Source of the DNA: an uncultured Bacteroidales bacterium
GTDB lineage: Bacteria > Bacteroidota > Bacteroidia > Bacteroidales > UBA932
Assembly (NCBI GenBank): GCA_934700615.1
Contig: CAKUXR010000012.1
Location: 29,829-93,828, forward strand
Direction of reading: 5' to 3'
Length of the DNA stretch: 64,000 bases
Shown: piece after piece, positions 18,729 to 27,368 of the stretch
Layout of the letters: the number at the start of each line of letters is the position of its first letter
Numbering within the stretch: position 1 is the first letter of the stretch
The notes under the pieces: generated by a model
Databases searched by the model: none
What the model was told of the DNA's origin: nothing
The model's input: the letters and a program-made list of their open reading frames with translations, nothing else
Made by a program: the position numbers and the translations under genes

Positions 18729-19676
18729 ATGGTATCAATTTTCTACAGGTCCAGCGGAAAAATCGTTTATTCGCAGTCAATGTCGGATTTGGCCGTATTG
18801 AAACATGAAGATGTGATATGGATAGATCTTTTTTCGCCTACAGGTGATGAAAAGCGTGCGACCGAGGCTTTTCTGGATACGGAAATCCAGAGCCGTGCCC
18901 AGGCAGAGGAGATTGAGAGTTCATCACGTTTCTCGGAAACGGATACTGCTATTTTTGCCAACACCAACTTCCTTATCCCTGGACCGGAGGAGTATGCGAT
19001 GGAAGCCGTGTCGTTCACTTTGGTCGAGAATGTCCTTACTACATTGAGGGATGTGCCGCTCCGAAGTTTCACGGAACTTCAGAGAAAGATGCAGGCGGTC
19101 CCGAGACTTTTCCCTAACGGATATTGGGTGTTCGTCAGCATCATGGACCAGCGAGTCGATCTGGATGCCGATATGATAGAGCTTATGTCCAAGGAGATTG
19201 CCCAATACAGCAGGCGAATCAACCAGCAGGAAGATATCAATGAGGATTTCCTTCTGGATATCAACCAGCTGCAGGATAATACCATGACTGTCAGGGAGAA
19301 CATCGTCGATAAGCAGCGTCTCATTTCCAATATGATGAAGAGTGACAAATATCCTGTCGAGCTGGAGCCTCGTTTCAATGTGCTCCTGCAGGATATCTCG
19401 TCACTTATCAATCATTCGAACTTCAGTTTCGAGAGACTTGAATACCTCCAGGATACTGTAGTCGGTCTTATCAACCTTGACCAGAACCGCATCATGAAGA
19501 TATTCACTCTGATATCCCTGCTTTTGATGCCTCCGACACTTGTCGCAAGTTTCTACGGAATGAACGTGGAACTTCCGTTCTCGGACAAGCCGTGGTCCTG
19601 GGCTCTCATCGTAGGATTCATGCTCCTGTCATTGGGTATTATTCTATACTTGTTCAAGCGCAGGAAGATGCTGTAG
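18729..19676 (+). CDS. corA: CorA-family divalent cation channel
   Basis: A 315-residue CorA-type Mg2+/Co2+ (possibly Zn2+) transporter of the inner membrane. The large N-terminal cytosolic funnel is followed by a long helix and two C-terminal membrane helices (about residues 255-275 and 289-308). The pore signature YGMNVELPF stands at the end of the first helix, and the basic C-terminus KRRKML follows the second. The reading frame is open to 18570, but the promoter at 18647 and the family N-terminus (MVSIFYRSSGKIVY) support ATG 18729. It is a single-gene unit followed by the rpsA promoter. Confidence 0.92.
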   Translation: MVSIFYRSSGKIVYSQSMSDLAVLKHEDVIWIDLFSPTGDEKRATEAFLDTEIQSRAQAEEIESSSRFSETDTAIFANTNFLIPGPEEYAMEAVSFTLVENVLTTLRDVPLRSFTELQRKMQAVPRLFPNGYWVFVSIMDQRVDLDADMIELMSKEIAQYSRRINQQEDINEDFLLDINQLQDNTMTVRENIVDKQRLISNMMKSDKYPVELEPRFNVLLQDISSLINHSNFSFERLEYLQDTVVGLINLDQNRIMKIFTLISLLLMPPTLVASFYGMNVELPFSDKPWSWALIVGFMLLSLGIILYLFKRRKML

Positions 19677-19703
19677 AAGTTTTAATCGAAAACTTCAGAA
19701 ATC

Positions 19704-19734
19704 TTTGTAAATCAGAATAATTTGTCTAAATTTG
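19704..19734 (+). promoter_or_regulatory. rpsA promoter (-33 TTTG and -7 TAAATTTG)
   Basis: TTTG at 19704-19707 and TAAATTTG at 19727-19734 are separated by 19 bp, an ideal Bacteroidota promoter. The leader before the rpsA ATG is about 80 nt. Confidence 0.7.
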
Positions 19735-19822
19735 CACCGCTTTTTGTGGACGGTGCATTTTTGCGTGTCTGCACAAGCACAATAAATAATGTTAAACCAC
19801 TAGTTTTTTATTCGTTAATTTT

Positions 19823-21655
19823 ATGGAAGAAAACAAAGTTACAGTTGAGACTCCTGAGGTTGAGGCTCCTGTAAAAGAAGAAACCAAGAAGGCTCCGCTG
19901 AACGCTTCAGTGGCTCCTGAAAACTTCGACTGGGACGCTTTCGAGAAGGAAGCTGCCTATGGCGATGAGGACAAGGCTTCTATCGAGGCCGCTTATGACA
20001 AGACATTGTCAAAGGTCAATGAGAATGAGGTTGTTGAGGGAACAGTAACTGCCATCAGCAAGAGAGAGGTTCTCGTTAACATCGGTTACAAGAGCGAAGG
20101 TGTCATCATGGCTCCTGAGTTCCGTTACAACCCTGACCTTAAGGTAGGCGACAAAGTAGAGGTTTACGTAGAGTCACCTGAGGACAAGAAAGGACAGCTC
20201 GTTCTTTCACATAAGAAGGCACGTCAGCTGCGCTCTTGGGATATGGTTAATGAGGCATTCGACAAGGGTGAGATCGTTAAGGGTTATGTGAAGACCCGCA
20301 CAAAGGGCGGTATGATCGTAGATGTATTCGGCATCGAGGCATTCCTTCCTGGTTCACAGATCGACATCCGTCCTATCAAGGATTACGATGCATACGTTGA
20401 CCAGACAATGGACTTCAAGATTGTCAAGATCAATCAGGAATTCCGTAACGTTGTCGTATCTCACAAGGCTCTCCTCGAGGCTGAACTCGAGAAGCAGAAG
20501 AGCGAGATCATCGGCAAACTTGAGAAAGGCCAGGTTCTCGAGGGAACAGTCAAGAACATCACCAACTACGGTGTATTCGTTGACCTCGGTGGCGTTGACG
20601 GTCTTATCCACATCACAGACCTCTCTTGGGGCCGCGTAAACAATCCTGAAGAGGTTGTCAAACTCGATGAGAAGATCAAGGTCGTTGTTCTCGATTTCAA
20701 TGAGCAGCAGAAGAGAATCGCTCTCGGTCTCAAGCAGCTTACTCCACATCCTTGGGACAGCCTCGATCCTAATATCAAGGTTGGTGACAAGGTTAAGGGT
20801 AAAGTTGTTCTCATCGCTGACTACGGCGCATTCGTTGAGATCAAGCCAGGCGTTGAGGGACTTATCCACGTTTCAGAGATGTCATGGTCTCCAAGACTCC
20901 GTATCGCTCAGGACTTCCTGAAGGTAGGCGACGAGGTAGAGGCTCAGATCCTTTCACTCGACAGAGAGAACAGAAAGATGTCTCTCGGTCTCAAGCAGCT
21001 TACAGTTAATCCTTGGGAGAACATCCGTGAGAAATATCCTGTAGGTTCACAGCACAAGGCTGTTGTACGCAACATCACCAACTTCGGTGTATTTGCTGAG
21101 CTCGAGGACGGTATCGAGGGTCTCGTACACATCAGCGACCTCTCTTGGGACAAGATCAAACATCCGTCAGAGATGGTTCAGGTAGGTGACACTATCGACG
21201 TTGTTATCCTTGACTTCGATGAGGCTAACCACAAGCTCAGCCTTGGTCACAAGCAGCTTCTCCCTAACCCATGGAACGAGCTCGAGAGCAAGTATCCTGT
21301 AGGAACAACAGTTGAGGCTACTGTAGGTTCAGCTACTGACAAGGGCGCTAACGTTACTCTTGAGGACGGTACCGAGGGATTCGCATTCAAGAAGGATCTC
21401 GTTAAGGAGGATGGCAAGCAGGCTGTAGAAGGCGAGAAGCTTCCATTCGTTGTTACAGAACTCAGAAGAAGCACCAGAAAACTCTTCCTCTCACACCTCA
21501 AGACTTATGCAGAGGTTAAGGCTGAGAAGGCTGCTGCTGAGGCAAACAACACCAAGAACGCTATCAAGCATGTCAATTCTTCAGTTGAGAAGACAACTCT
21601 CGGTGACATTGACGCGCTTGCAGCACTCAAGGACAAATTCGCTAAGGGTGAATAA
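19823..21655 (+). CDS. rpsA: 30S ribosomal protein S1
   Basis: A 610-residue S1 with an acidic N-terminal extension and six S1 (OB-fold) repeats. The later repeats are the easiest to see from the recurring pattern G-x-V-K-x-I-T-N-Y/F-G-V-F-V/A and GLIHISDLSW (for example about residues 240-270, 325-355 and 410-440). It binds mRNA on the 30S subunit. Codon use is strongly biased compared with neighbours, as expected for a highly expressed gene (many cgt, gtt, atc). Its final codons overlap the probable GTG start of rnz. The sixth domain is less conserved (ANVTLEDGTEGFAFKKDL), as is common in the phylum. Confidence 0.97.
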   Translation: MEENKVTVETPEVEAPVKEETKKAPLNASVAPENFDWDAFEKEAAYGDEDKASIEAAYDKTLSKVNENEVVEGTVTAISKREVLVNIGYKSEGVIMAPEFRYNPDLKVGDKVEVYVESPEDKKGQLVLSHKKARQLRSWDMVNEAFDKGEIVKGYVKTRTKGGMIVDVFGIEAFLPGSQIDIRPIKDYDAYVDQTMDFKIVKINQEFRNVVVSHKALLEAELEKQKSEIIGKLEKGQVLEGTVKNITNYGVFVDLGGVDGLIHITDLSWGRVNNPEEVVKLDEKIKVVVLDFNEQQKRIALGLKQLTPHPWDSLDPNIKVGDKVKGKVVLIADYGAFVEIKPGVEGLIHVSEMSWSPRLRIAQDFLKVGDEVEAQILSLDRENRKMSLGLKQLTVNPWENIREKYPVGSQHKAVVRNITNFGVFAELEDGIEGLVHISDLSWDKIKHPSEMVQVGDTIDVVILDFDEANHKLSLGHKQLLPNPWNELESKYPVGTTVEATVGSATDKGANVTLEDGTEGFAFKKDLVKEDGKQAVEGEKLPFVVTELRRSTRKLFLSHLKTYAEVKAEKAAAEANNTKNAIKHVNSSVEKTTLGDIDALAALKDKFAKGE

Positions 21656-22622
21656 TTTTACTTTGAAGATAATGGGCACTGCTTCGGCAATGCCCGTTAA
21701 CGATAGATTTCAGAGCGCTCACGTACTTGAAGTACATGGGCGCTTGTTTTTGATAGACTGCGGTGAAGCCGTCCAGAGGCAGATGATAAAGAGCAGGGTG
21801 TCTCTTTCCAAACTTGACACTATCTTCATCTCCCATATCCACGGCGACCATGTGTTCGGTCTCTTCCCGCTTCTTTCTACATTGGGATTGTCTTCGAGAA
21901 CCGCACCTGTCGTCATTTACGGTCCGTCGAATCTTGGTCCTCTTCTGAAATTCTTCCTTTCCTATTATGGCAAGGGCATCGGCATTGACATTGACTTCCA
22001 TCCCGTTTCAGTCAAGGAACCGCAGGTGATTTATTCCACCAAATCCCTTGAAGTTCTGGCATTTCCTCTGAACCATAAGATCGAGACTTACGGTTATATG
22101 TTCAGGGAGAAGACACCTCAGCTGAATATCCGCAAGGAAGCGTTGGAAAAGTACGGTTTTACCAAGACCGAGATAGGGACATTGAAAAGAGGTGAGGATG
22201 TACTGCGTCCGGCCGGCATTGACGAGGGCGTGACCTTCCTCAATGGCTTCGTGAAAAGGTCCGGTACAGATGAGCCTCTGCTGATACGCAACGAGGAGGC
22301 GACCTATCTTCCTTATCAGCCGAGAAGTTATGCATATTGCAGCGATACGGCTCCGTTTCCTGAACTCCACGAGTGGGTGAAGGGCATGGACCTGCTTTAT
22401 CATGAAGCCACTTATCTTCAGAAATATGCTGACCAGGCAAAGCTCAGGTATCATTCCACAACTGTCCAGGCTGCCCGGTGCGCACTGGATTCCGGGGCAA
22501 GGAAACTTGTGATTGCCCACTATTCGTCCAGGTGCAGGGATGCGGCATTGTATCAGAAGGAGTGCAGGGAGGTTTTCCCGAATTCTTTTGCCGCAAATGA
22601 CGGAGACGTCTTCGAAGTATAG
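21648..22622 (+). CDS. rnz: Ribonuclease Z
   Basis: A 324-residue metallo-beta-lactamase-fold nuclease that matures the 3' ends of tRNA precursors. The zinc motif SHIHGDHVFGL places His63, His65, Asp67 and His68. Downstream ligands appear as CSDTAPF, HEATY and AHYSSR. The frame is open far into rpsA, but the family N-terminus (NNFTLKIMGTASAMP) fits a GTG start at 21648 that overlaps the rpsA stop by 8 bases. ATG 21672 would delete the first beta-strand. Coupling to rpsA therefore seems likely. The absence of an encoded CCA on the tRNA-Lys in this window is consistent with a need for RNase Z. Confidence 0.93.
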   Translation: MNNFTLKIMGTASAMPVNDRFQSAHVLEVHGRLFLIDCGEAVQRQMIKSRVSLSKLDTIFISHIHGDHVFGLFPLLSTLGLSSRTAPVVIYGPSNLGPLLKFFLSYYGKGIGIDIDFHPVSVKEPQVIYSTKSLEVLAFPLNHKIETYGYMFREKTPQLNIRKEALEKYGFTKTEIGTLKRGEDVLRPAGIDEGVTFLNGFVKRSGTDEPLLIRNEEATYLPYQPRSYAYCSDTAPFPELHEWVKGMDLLYHEATYLQKYADQAKLRYHSTTVQAARCALDSGARKLVIAHYSSRCRDAALYQKECREVFPNSFAANDGDVFEV

Positions 22623-22699
22623 TTGACCCTGGACTCTTTCGGGGTATCCTGACATTGATATTCTCCATTTTTTGCTAACTTTACATGGTTGTCCCAATC

Positions 22700-23836
22700 A
22701 TGGCATTGAAGATGAAAATAAGAAACAAAGTCTTGTTATTGATGGCAGCGGTCACATTGCTGATTGCCGCCGGTGTTCCTGACAATACTCCCCAGGCCGC
22801 ATATATACGCAAGTATGCGGAAGTCGCTGTCCGTGAGATGTACAGGTCAGGTGTTCCTGCAAGTATAACCCTGGCTCAGGGACTTCTGGAATCCGGTGCC
22901 GGAAAATCATCATTGGCCACGGAGGGCAACAACCATTTCGGAATCAAGTGTCATGACTGGTCCGGCAAGAAGATGTACCATGACGATGACAGGCGCGGAG
23001 AATGTTTCCGTGTCTATGGCTCGGCCGATGAGAGTTTTCGTGACCACTCCGATTTCCTTCGTTATAGAGACAGGTATAAGTCGTTGTTCGACAATGATAT
23101 AACAGACTACAAGGCGTGGGCCCATGGTTTGAAGAAGGCAGGCTATGCCACCGACCCGTCCTACCCGTCCAAACTGATAAAAGTCATCGAGGATTATCAT
23201 CTGTACGATTACGACAAGATGAAACCGGCCGATTTCCACAGCGGCAAGGCTTCTGTCAATGCCAATGTGAATGATACCAAGGTCAATGCCGGCAAGTCCG
23301 GAGAAATCTATATGCCTGCGGCGCTGACAAAGAAGCAGAAACGGGAGGAAAGACGTGCCGAAAAGTCCACCAAGAAGGTCAATGTCAATGAGGAGTCGAG
23401 TGAATCAGTGATTCCGGCATCTCCACATGCATTGGAAGAACCGAAGAAATACAAGAGCAAGGGCAAGTCTGAGGTGTTTTCATTTGCATTGACACGACAG
23501 GTATATTCCATGAACGGAGTCCCGTTCGTCTATTCGGAGGAGGGCGAAAGCTACGGCTCGATAGCTGACAAGTTCAATCTTTTCCCTCGTGAGATATTGA
23601 AATTCAATGATGCTGCAAGAAATGAGGCTCTTGCTCCGGGAACGATAGTCTATATCCAGCAGAAGAAAGGACAGGCACCTAAGGGCCTTGACAAATATAT
23701 TTCAGACAATGGGGGAGAGTCTCTCCATGATTTGTCACAGAGGTTCGGAATCAGACTGGCTGACCTTTGCAAATTGAATTCATGCGCAGCAAGTTATATG
23801 ACTGTGCCTGGAGATGAAATCAAACTTAGAAAATGA
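22700..23836 (+). CDS. Exported glucosaminidase (GH73-like) with two LysM domains
   Basis: A peptidoglycan hydrolase of about 378 residues. After a signal or anchor segment (KVLLLMAAVTLLIAAG) comes a FlgJ/GH73-type glucosaminidase domain with ITLAQGLLESGAGKS (probable catalytic Glu) and NNHFGIKC. A Lys-rich linker precedes two LysM modules (VPFVYSEEGESYGSIADKFN region, then ESLHDLSQRFGIRLADLCKL). The start is uncertain: ATG 22685, 22700 or 22712 are possible. A weak -7-like element near 22674 favours 22700 or 22712. Its stop overlaps the ATG of mltG by 4 bases, pairing a glucosaminidase with a transglycosylase that cuts nascent glycan. Confidence 0.88.
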   Translation: MALKMKIRNKVLLLMAAVTLLIAAGVPDNTPQAAYIRKYAEVAVREMYRSGVPASITLAQGLLESGAGKSSLATEGNNHFGIKCHDWSGKKMYHDDDRRGECFRVYGSADESFRDHSDFLRYRDRYKSLFDNDITDYKAWAHGLKKAGYATDPSYPSKLIKVIEDYHLYDYDKMKPADFHSGKASVNANVNDTKVNAGKSGEIYMPAALTKKQKREERRAEKSTKKVNVNEESSESVIPASPHALEEPKKYKSKGKSEVFSFALTRQVYSMNGVPFVYSEEGESYGSIADKFNLFPREILKFNDAARNEALAPGTIVYIQQKKGQAPKGLDKYISDNGGESLHDLSQRFGIRLADLCKLNSCAASYMTVPGDEIKLRK

Positions 23837-24900
23837 AACGAAACAAGAAACTGATTGCCGTAGCGGCATCTGCGGTAGCAATAGCTTGTGTTGCAGTGGC
23901 TTCCGCATTCTCGTGGAGAGAGTACTATGACAGGAAACTCCCTAATTTCGGAAAGAATGCGGAGATATATGTCTATCCGAACATGAACTCTTTCGACGTC
24001 CTCGAAGAACTCCGTGAGAAATGCGAAGTCAAGAAATTCCGCAGTTTGGAACGTGTGTTCAGAAAGAACGGACTGCTTGACCCTGGGCATCCTGTGGGCT
24101 GCAGACCTGGACATTATTCTGTCAGTTCTTCAAATTCCAGCATGTATGTGGCGCGTATGCTCAAGGGCGGGTGGCAGACTCCTGTGAACCTTGTCCTTTC
24201 AGGATCAATGCGTCTGAAGCGTGTCATCGCCAAGAAAATCAGCAACCAGATGATGATGGATACGCTCACCGTGCTGAACGCGTTGCGCGACTCCGCTTTG
24301 CTTTCAAGATATGGCTTCGCGCCGGACAATGTGTTTGCCCTTTTCATGCCGGATACATATCAGGTTTATTGGACTGATTCCATGGAGGTTGTGCTTGACA
24401 AGCAGAAGGCTGCCTATGATGCATTCTGGACCGATGCGAACAAGGAAAAGGCCAAGGTTCAGGGACTTACCGAGATGGAAGTGTCCGTGCTTGCAAGCAT
24501 TGTACGCGGCGAATCGAACCATGTACCGGAGTACCCTATGATTGCCGGAGTGTATCTCAACCGGCTTCACCGTGGAATGAAACTCCAGGCGGATCCGACA
24601 ATCGCTTTCTGCTATGACTATACCCTGAACAGAATCCTGAAGAAGCATCTCAAGGTAGAGTCTCCATACAATACCTATATGAATTACGGACTGCCGCCGG
24701 CTCCGATATGTGTGCCGGGAAAGGATGCCATGAACGCAGTCCTCAATCCTCAGGGAGGAAACGACCTGTTCTTCTGCGCAAGTCCTGATTTCAATGGAAC
24801 CCATTTGTTTGCAGCCACTTACTCTGAACATTTGAGGAATGCCAGGGCTTTCCAGCGTGCGCTGACTGCCAAACTCAAGGCAAATGCAGAAAAAAAGTAG
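23833..24900 (+). CDS. mltG: Endolytic murein transglycosylase MltG
   Basis: A 355-residue YceG/MltG protein. It has one N-terminal membrane helix (about residues 7-26), a LysM-like region and the catalytic domain, where ASIVRGESNH gives Glu227 as the likely catalytic acid. The substrate motif GVYLNRLHRGMKLQADPT follows, then YNTYMNYGLPPAPICVPG. It cleaves nascent peptidoglycan strands at the membrane and may set glycan length. ATGA overlap with the preceding GH73/LysM gene shows translational coupling. The gene converges on relA, with only 4 bp between their stops. Confidence 0.95.
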   Translation: MKRNKKLIAVAASAVAIACVAVASAFSWREYYDRKLPNFGKNAEIYVYPNMNSFDVLEELREKCEVKKFRSLERVFRKNGLLDPGHPVGCRPGHYSVSSSNSSMYVARMLKGGWQTPVNLVLSGSMRLKRVIAKKISNQMMMDTLTVLNALRDSALLSRYGFAPDNVFALFMPDTYQVYWTDSMEVVLDKQKAAYDAFWTDANKEKAKVQGLTEMEVSVLASIVRGESNHVPEYPMIAGVYLNRLHRGMKLQADPTIAFCYDYTLNRILKKHLKVESPYNTYMNYGLPPAPICVPGKDAMNAVLNPQGGNDLFFCASPDFNGTHLFAATYSEHLRNARAFQRALTAKLKANAEKK

Positions 24901-24904
24901 TGCA

Positions 24905-27148
24905 CTACTGGCGCACTACTTTCAGAACATTCTTCAGAGTCTTTATCTGGAAGATTATCTTGTCAAGTTCCATGTTTGAAGGGACTGAGACTTTCATTGA
25001 AATATCATAAGTTCCGTTGCGCTGGTTTTCATTGACATTGAACTGGCGCAATGTTGCTCTATAGGTATTGATGGTGTCCATTATCTGATTGATGATGAAC
25101 GGCTCTATGGCGGCGATGACCCTGAGCGTGGCCTGGAATGTCCCGCTTGTCGGGGTGTCAGCCCAGCGGACCTTCTGGATTCGGTAAGGATACATTTCTA
25201 TCAGCCTTGCAGCATTAGGACATGACATACGGTGTATCTTGATGCCGTCCGTCCTGGTGACGAATCCGAATACGTCGTCACCGAATACCGGATTGCAGCA
25301 CTTGGACATCTTGTAGTCCAGTCCTTTCAAGTCCTTGGCGTTCAATACGAGAATATCGTCGGATGAATGCCCTGAAATCCATCTTGACCGGGAAGCCTCG
25401 GCGGCTGCAATGTCAGCTGTCTTGGCCGCTTCGATTGCCTTCGCCTGCATCTCATCATGCTCCAGGATGAAGGTCTTGATGGTGTCAATGTCAACGGTAC
25501 CGTCTCCGATTGCCGCAAACAATGAATTGACAGTCGGATACTTGTGCTTCTTCATGAACTCGGCCATCTGGTCGTCAGGGAATTCCAGTTTCCAGTTCTT
25601 GAGTCTTCTGGACAGAAGCTCCTTGCCCTCGGCCGCGATCTTGAACTCCGATTCGCTCAATGCCTGTCGGATCTTGTTCTTGGCTTTGGCGGAAACCACA
25701 TAATTCACCCAGTCCGGTGACGGCTTCTGGTTCTTTCCGCTCATGATTTCCACGATGTCTCCGGTCTTCAGCTTTTCCTTGATGGAGACAGCCTTGCCAT
25801 TCACCTTTCCTCCTATGCACTTGAGTCCCAGGTTGGAGTGGATATTGAACGCGAAATCCAGCATTGACGAACCCGTAGGCAGAATCCTCAGTTCTCCTGA
25901 AGGCGTGAATACGAAAATTTCCTTCGATGGCGGCTGCGGGAGGTCTTCCGGTGAGGTGTTCTGCGGATGTTCGAGGTTATAGCGCACCGAAGTCAGCCAT
26001 TTGTCCATGGTGACTTCATGCTTGATGCCTTTGTATGACCAGTGTGCGGCATGGCCGTTCTCTGCGATGTCATCCATCCTCTTGGTCCTTATCTGCACCT
26101 CGATATAGGCGTTTTCCTTGTTCTTCACCGTAATGTGCAGGGACTCGTATCCGTTAGGCTTCGGATTGGAAAGCCAGTCTCTGAGCCTCTTCGGATCCGC
26201 TTCATACTCTTTGGTCACGAGCGAATAAACCTGCCAGCAGAGGTCCACCTCGTTCTTGTGGTCAGTGTCGCAGTCAATGATGAAACGGATGGCGAAAACA
26301 TCATATACGCCCTCGAATGGCACTTTCTGTTTCTGCATCTTCTTGTAGATGGAATATGCAGTCTTTGTGCGGATTTTGAGTTTGTACTTGATTCCGATAT
26401 CGGACAGTTCCTTGGCCAGCGGCCGGATGAACTCCTCTGTAAGCTTGATTCTGTCCTTCTCGGTAGCCTTCAACTTATTGGTGATGAGCCTGTACTCCAC
26501 CGGGTCGGCAAATCGGAAATAAATGTCCTCCAGCTCGCTCTTGATATTGTAAAGCCCGAGCTGGTGTGCCAGAGGTATGTACAGCATCAATGTCTCCAGA
26601 ATTTTGCGCTCTCTGGAGAGTTTCGGGAACATTTCCAGATTTCTCATCACCTCCAGGCGGTCTGCAATCTTCAGGACTGTGACCCGGGGGTCTGTAGAAT
26701 ACTGGACTATGAGTTTCTTGTAGTTCTCCGCCTCAAGTTTTGTATCTTTCGGCTTGATGGTGGCAATCTTGTCGAGCCCGTCCACCATCTTGTATATCTC
26801 GGATGAGAAGTCTGCCGATTTTATGTCATAGTCAGGATGCTTGCGCAGTGTTTCGTGGAGAAAAACGGCGCAGACGCATTCTACCGGCAATCCGATTTCA
26901 TCAGAAACGATGAGGGCCACGTTCAGGGGATGCTCCACGAAAGGGTGCCCGTTATCCCTGAAATCGCCCGACAGAGCATCGGATGCTATCTGCCAGGCTT
27001 TCATTATCATTGACTTTCCTTCATCGCTGTAGTGGGGGAAACGGTCATCGACCATGTCTTTGGTAACAGCAGGAACCTTTATTTCGTTTTCCGCGTTTGT
27101 GACCTTTTTGTCCGACAACGCAAGATTTTTATTTGTCTCTTTCTCCAT
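24905..27148 (-). CDS. relA: RelA/SpoT-family (p)ppGpp synthetase with degenerate hydrolase site
   Basis: A 747-residue long RSH protein with an HD-like domain (about 40-190), synthetase (about 240-360), TGS (about 405-470), a helical region and a C-terminal ACT domain. The synthetase looks intact: YSIYKKMQKQKVPFEGVYD, NGYESLHITVK and the catalytic EVQIRT. The hydrolase does not: where family members have HDxxED, this protein reads HETLRK (His98, Glu99, Arg102, Lys103), and the later ADRLHNMRT motif is ADRLEVMRN. It is therefore predicted to be a synthetase-only, RelA-like enzyme. A TATATTTG element at 27235 on the same strand probably drives it. Confidence 0.92.
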   Translation of the reverse strand: MEKETNKNLALSDKKVTNAENEIKVPAVTKDMVDDRFPHYSDEGKSMIMKAWQIASDALSGDFRDNGHPFVEHPLNVALIVSDEIGLPVECVCAVFLHETLRKHPDYDIKSADFSSEIYKMVDGLDKIATIKPKDTKLEAENYKKLIVQYSTDPRVTVLKIADRLEVMRNLEMFPKLSRERKILETLMLYIPLAHQLGLYNIKSELEDIYFRFADPVEYRLITNKLKATEKDRIKLTEEFIRPLAKELSDIGIKYKLKIRTKTAYSIYKKMQKQKVPFEGVYDVFAIRFIIDCDTDHKNEVDLCWQVYSLVTKEYEADPKRLRDWLSNPKPNGYESLHITVKNKENAYIEVQIRTKRMDDIAENGHAAHWSYKGIKHEVTMDKWLTSVRYNLEHPQNTSPEDLPQPPSKEIFVFTPSGELRILPTGSSMLDFAFNIHSNLGLKCIGGKVNGKAVSIKEKLKTGDIVEIMSGKNQKPSPDWVNYVVSAKAKNKIRQALSESEFKIAAEGKELLSRRLKNWKLEFPDDQMAEFMKKHKYPTVNSLFAAIGDGTVDIDTIKTFILEHDEMQAKAIEAAKTADIAAAEASRSRWISGHSSDDILVLNAKDLKGLDYKMSKCCNPVFGDDVFGFVTRTDGIKIHRMSCPNAARLIEMYPYRIQKVRWADTPTSGTFQATLRVIAAIEPFIINQIMDTINTYRATLRQFNVNENQRNGTYDISMKVSVPSNMELDKIIFQIKTLKNVLKVVRQ

Positions 27149-27234
27149 GTCTTCTGTCTGTTATGAAGCCTCCGGGTGCGGGGTTTCACCATGATTTGGT
27201 TTCAATGATGCACGACGGCTTCCAAGTCCGTTTC

Positions 27235-27242
27235 CAAATATA
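27235..27242 (-). promoter_or_regulatory. -7 promoter element for relA
   Basis: TATATTTG on the minus strand, leaving a leader of about 80 nt before the ATG at 27148. The divergent LicD cassette promoter lies about 95 bp away. Confidence 0.5.
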
Positions 27243-27337
27243 ATAAAATTAACGGATAGTTGTACCCTTTTTTCACCTTGAACTTCAATGCTGTCCGTTT
27301 TCCGTCCGAATATATCTGACATTTGCGGAATAATGAC

Positions 27338-27345
27338 TAAATTTG
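27338..27345 (+). promoter_or_regulatory. -7 promoter element for the nucleotidyltransferase-LicD cassette
   Basis: TAAATTTG is 24 bp before ATG 27369. Its position inside the longer open frame from 27288 argues against that earlier start. Confidence 0.6.
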
Positions 27346-27368
27346 TTGTTCGGCAAAAACATTTTTTC

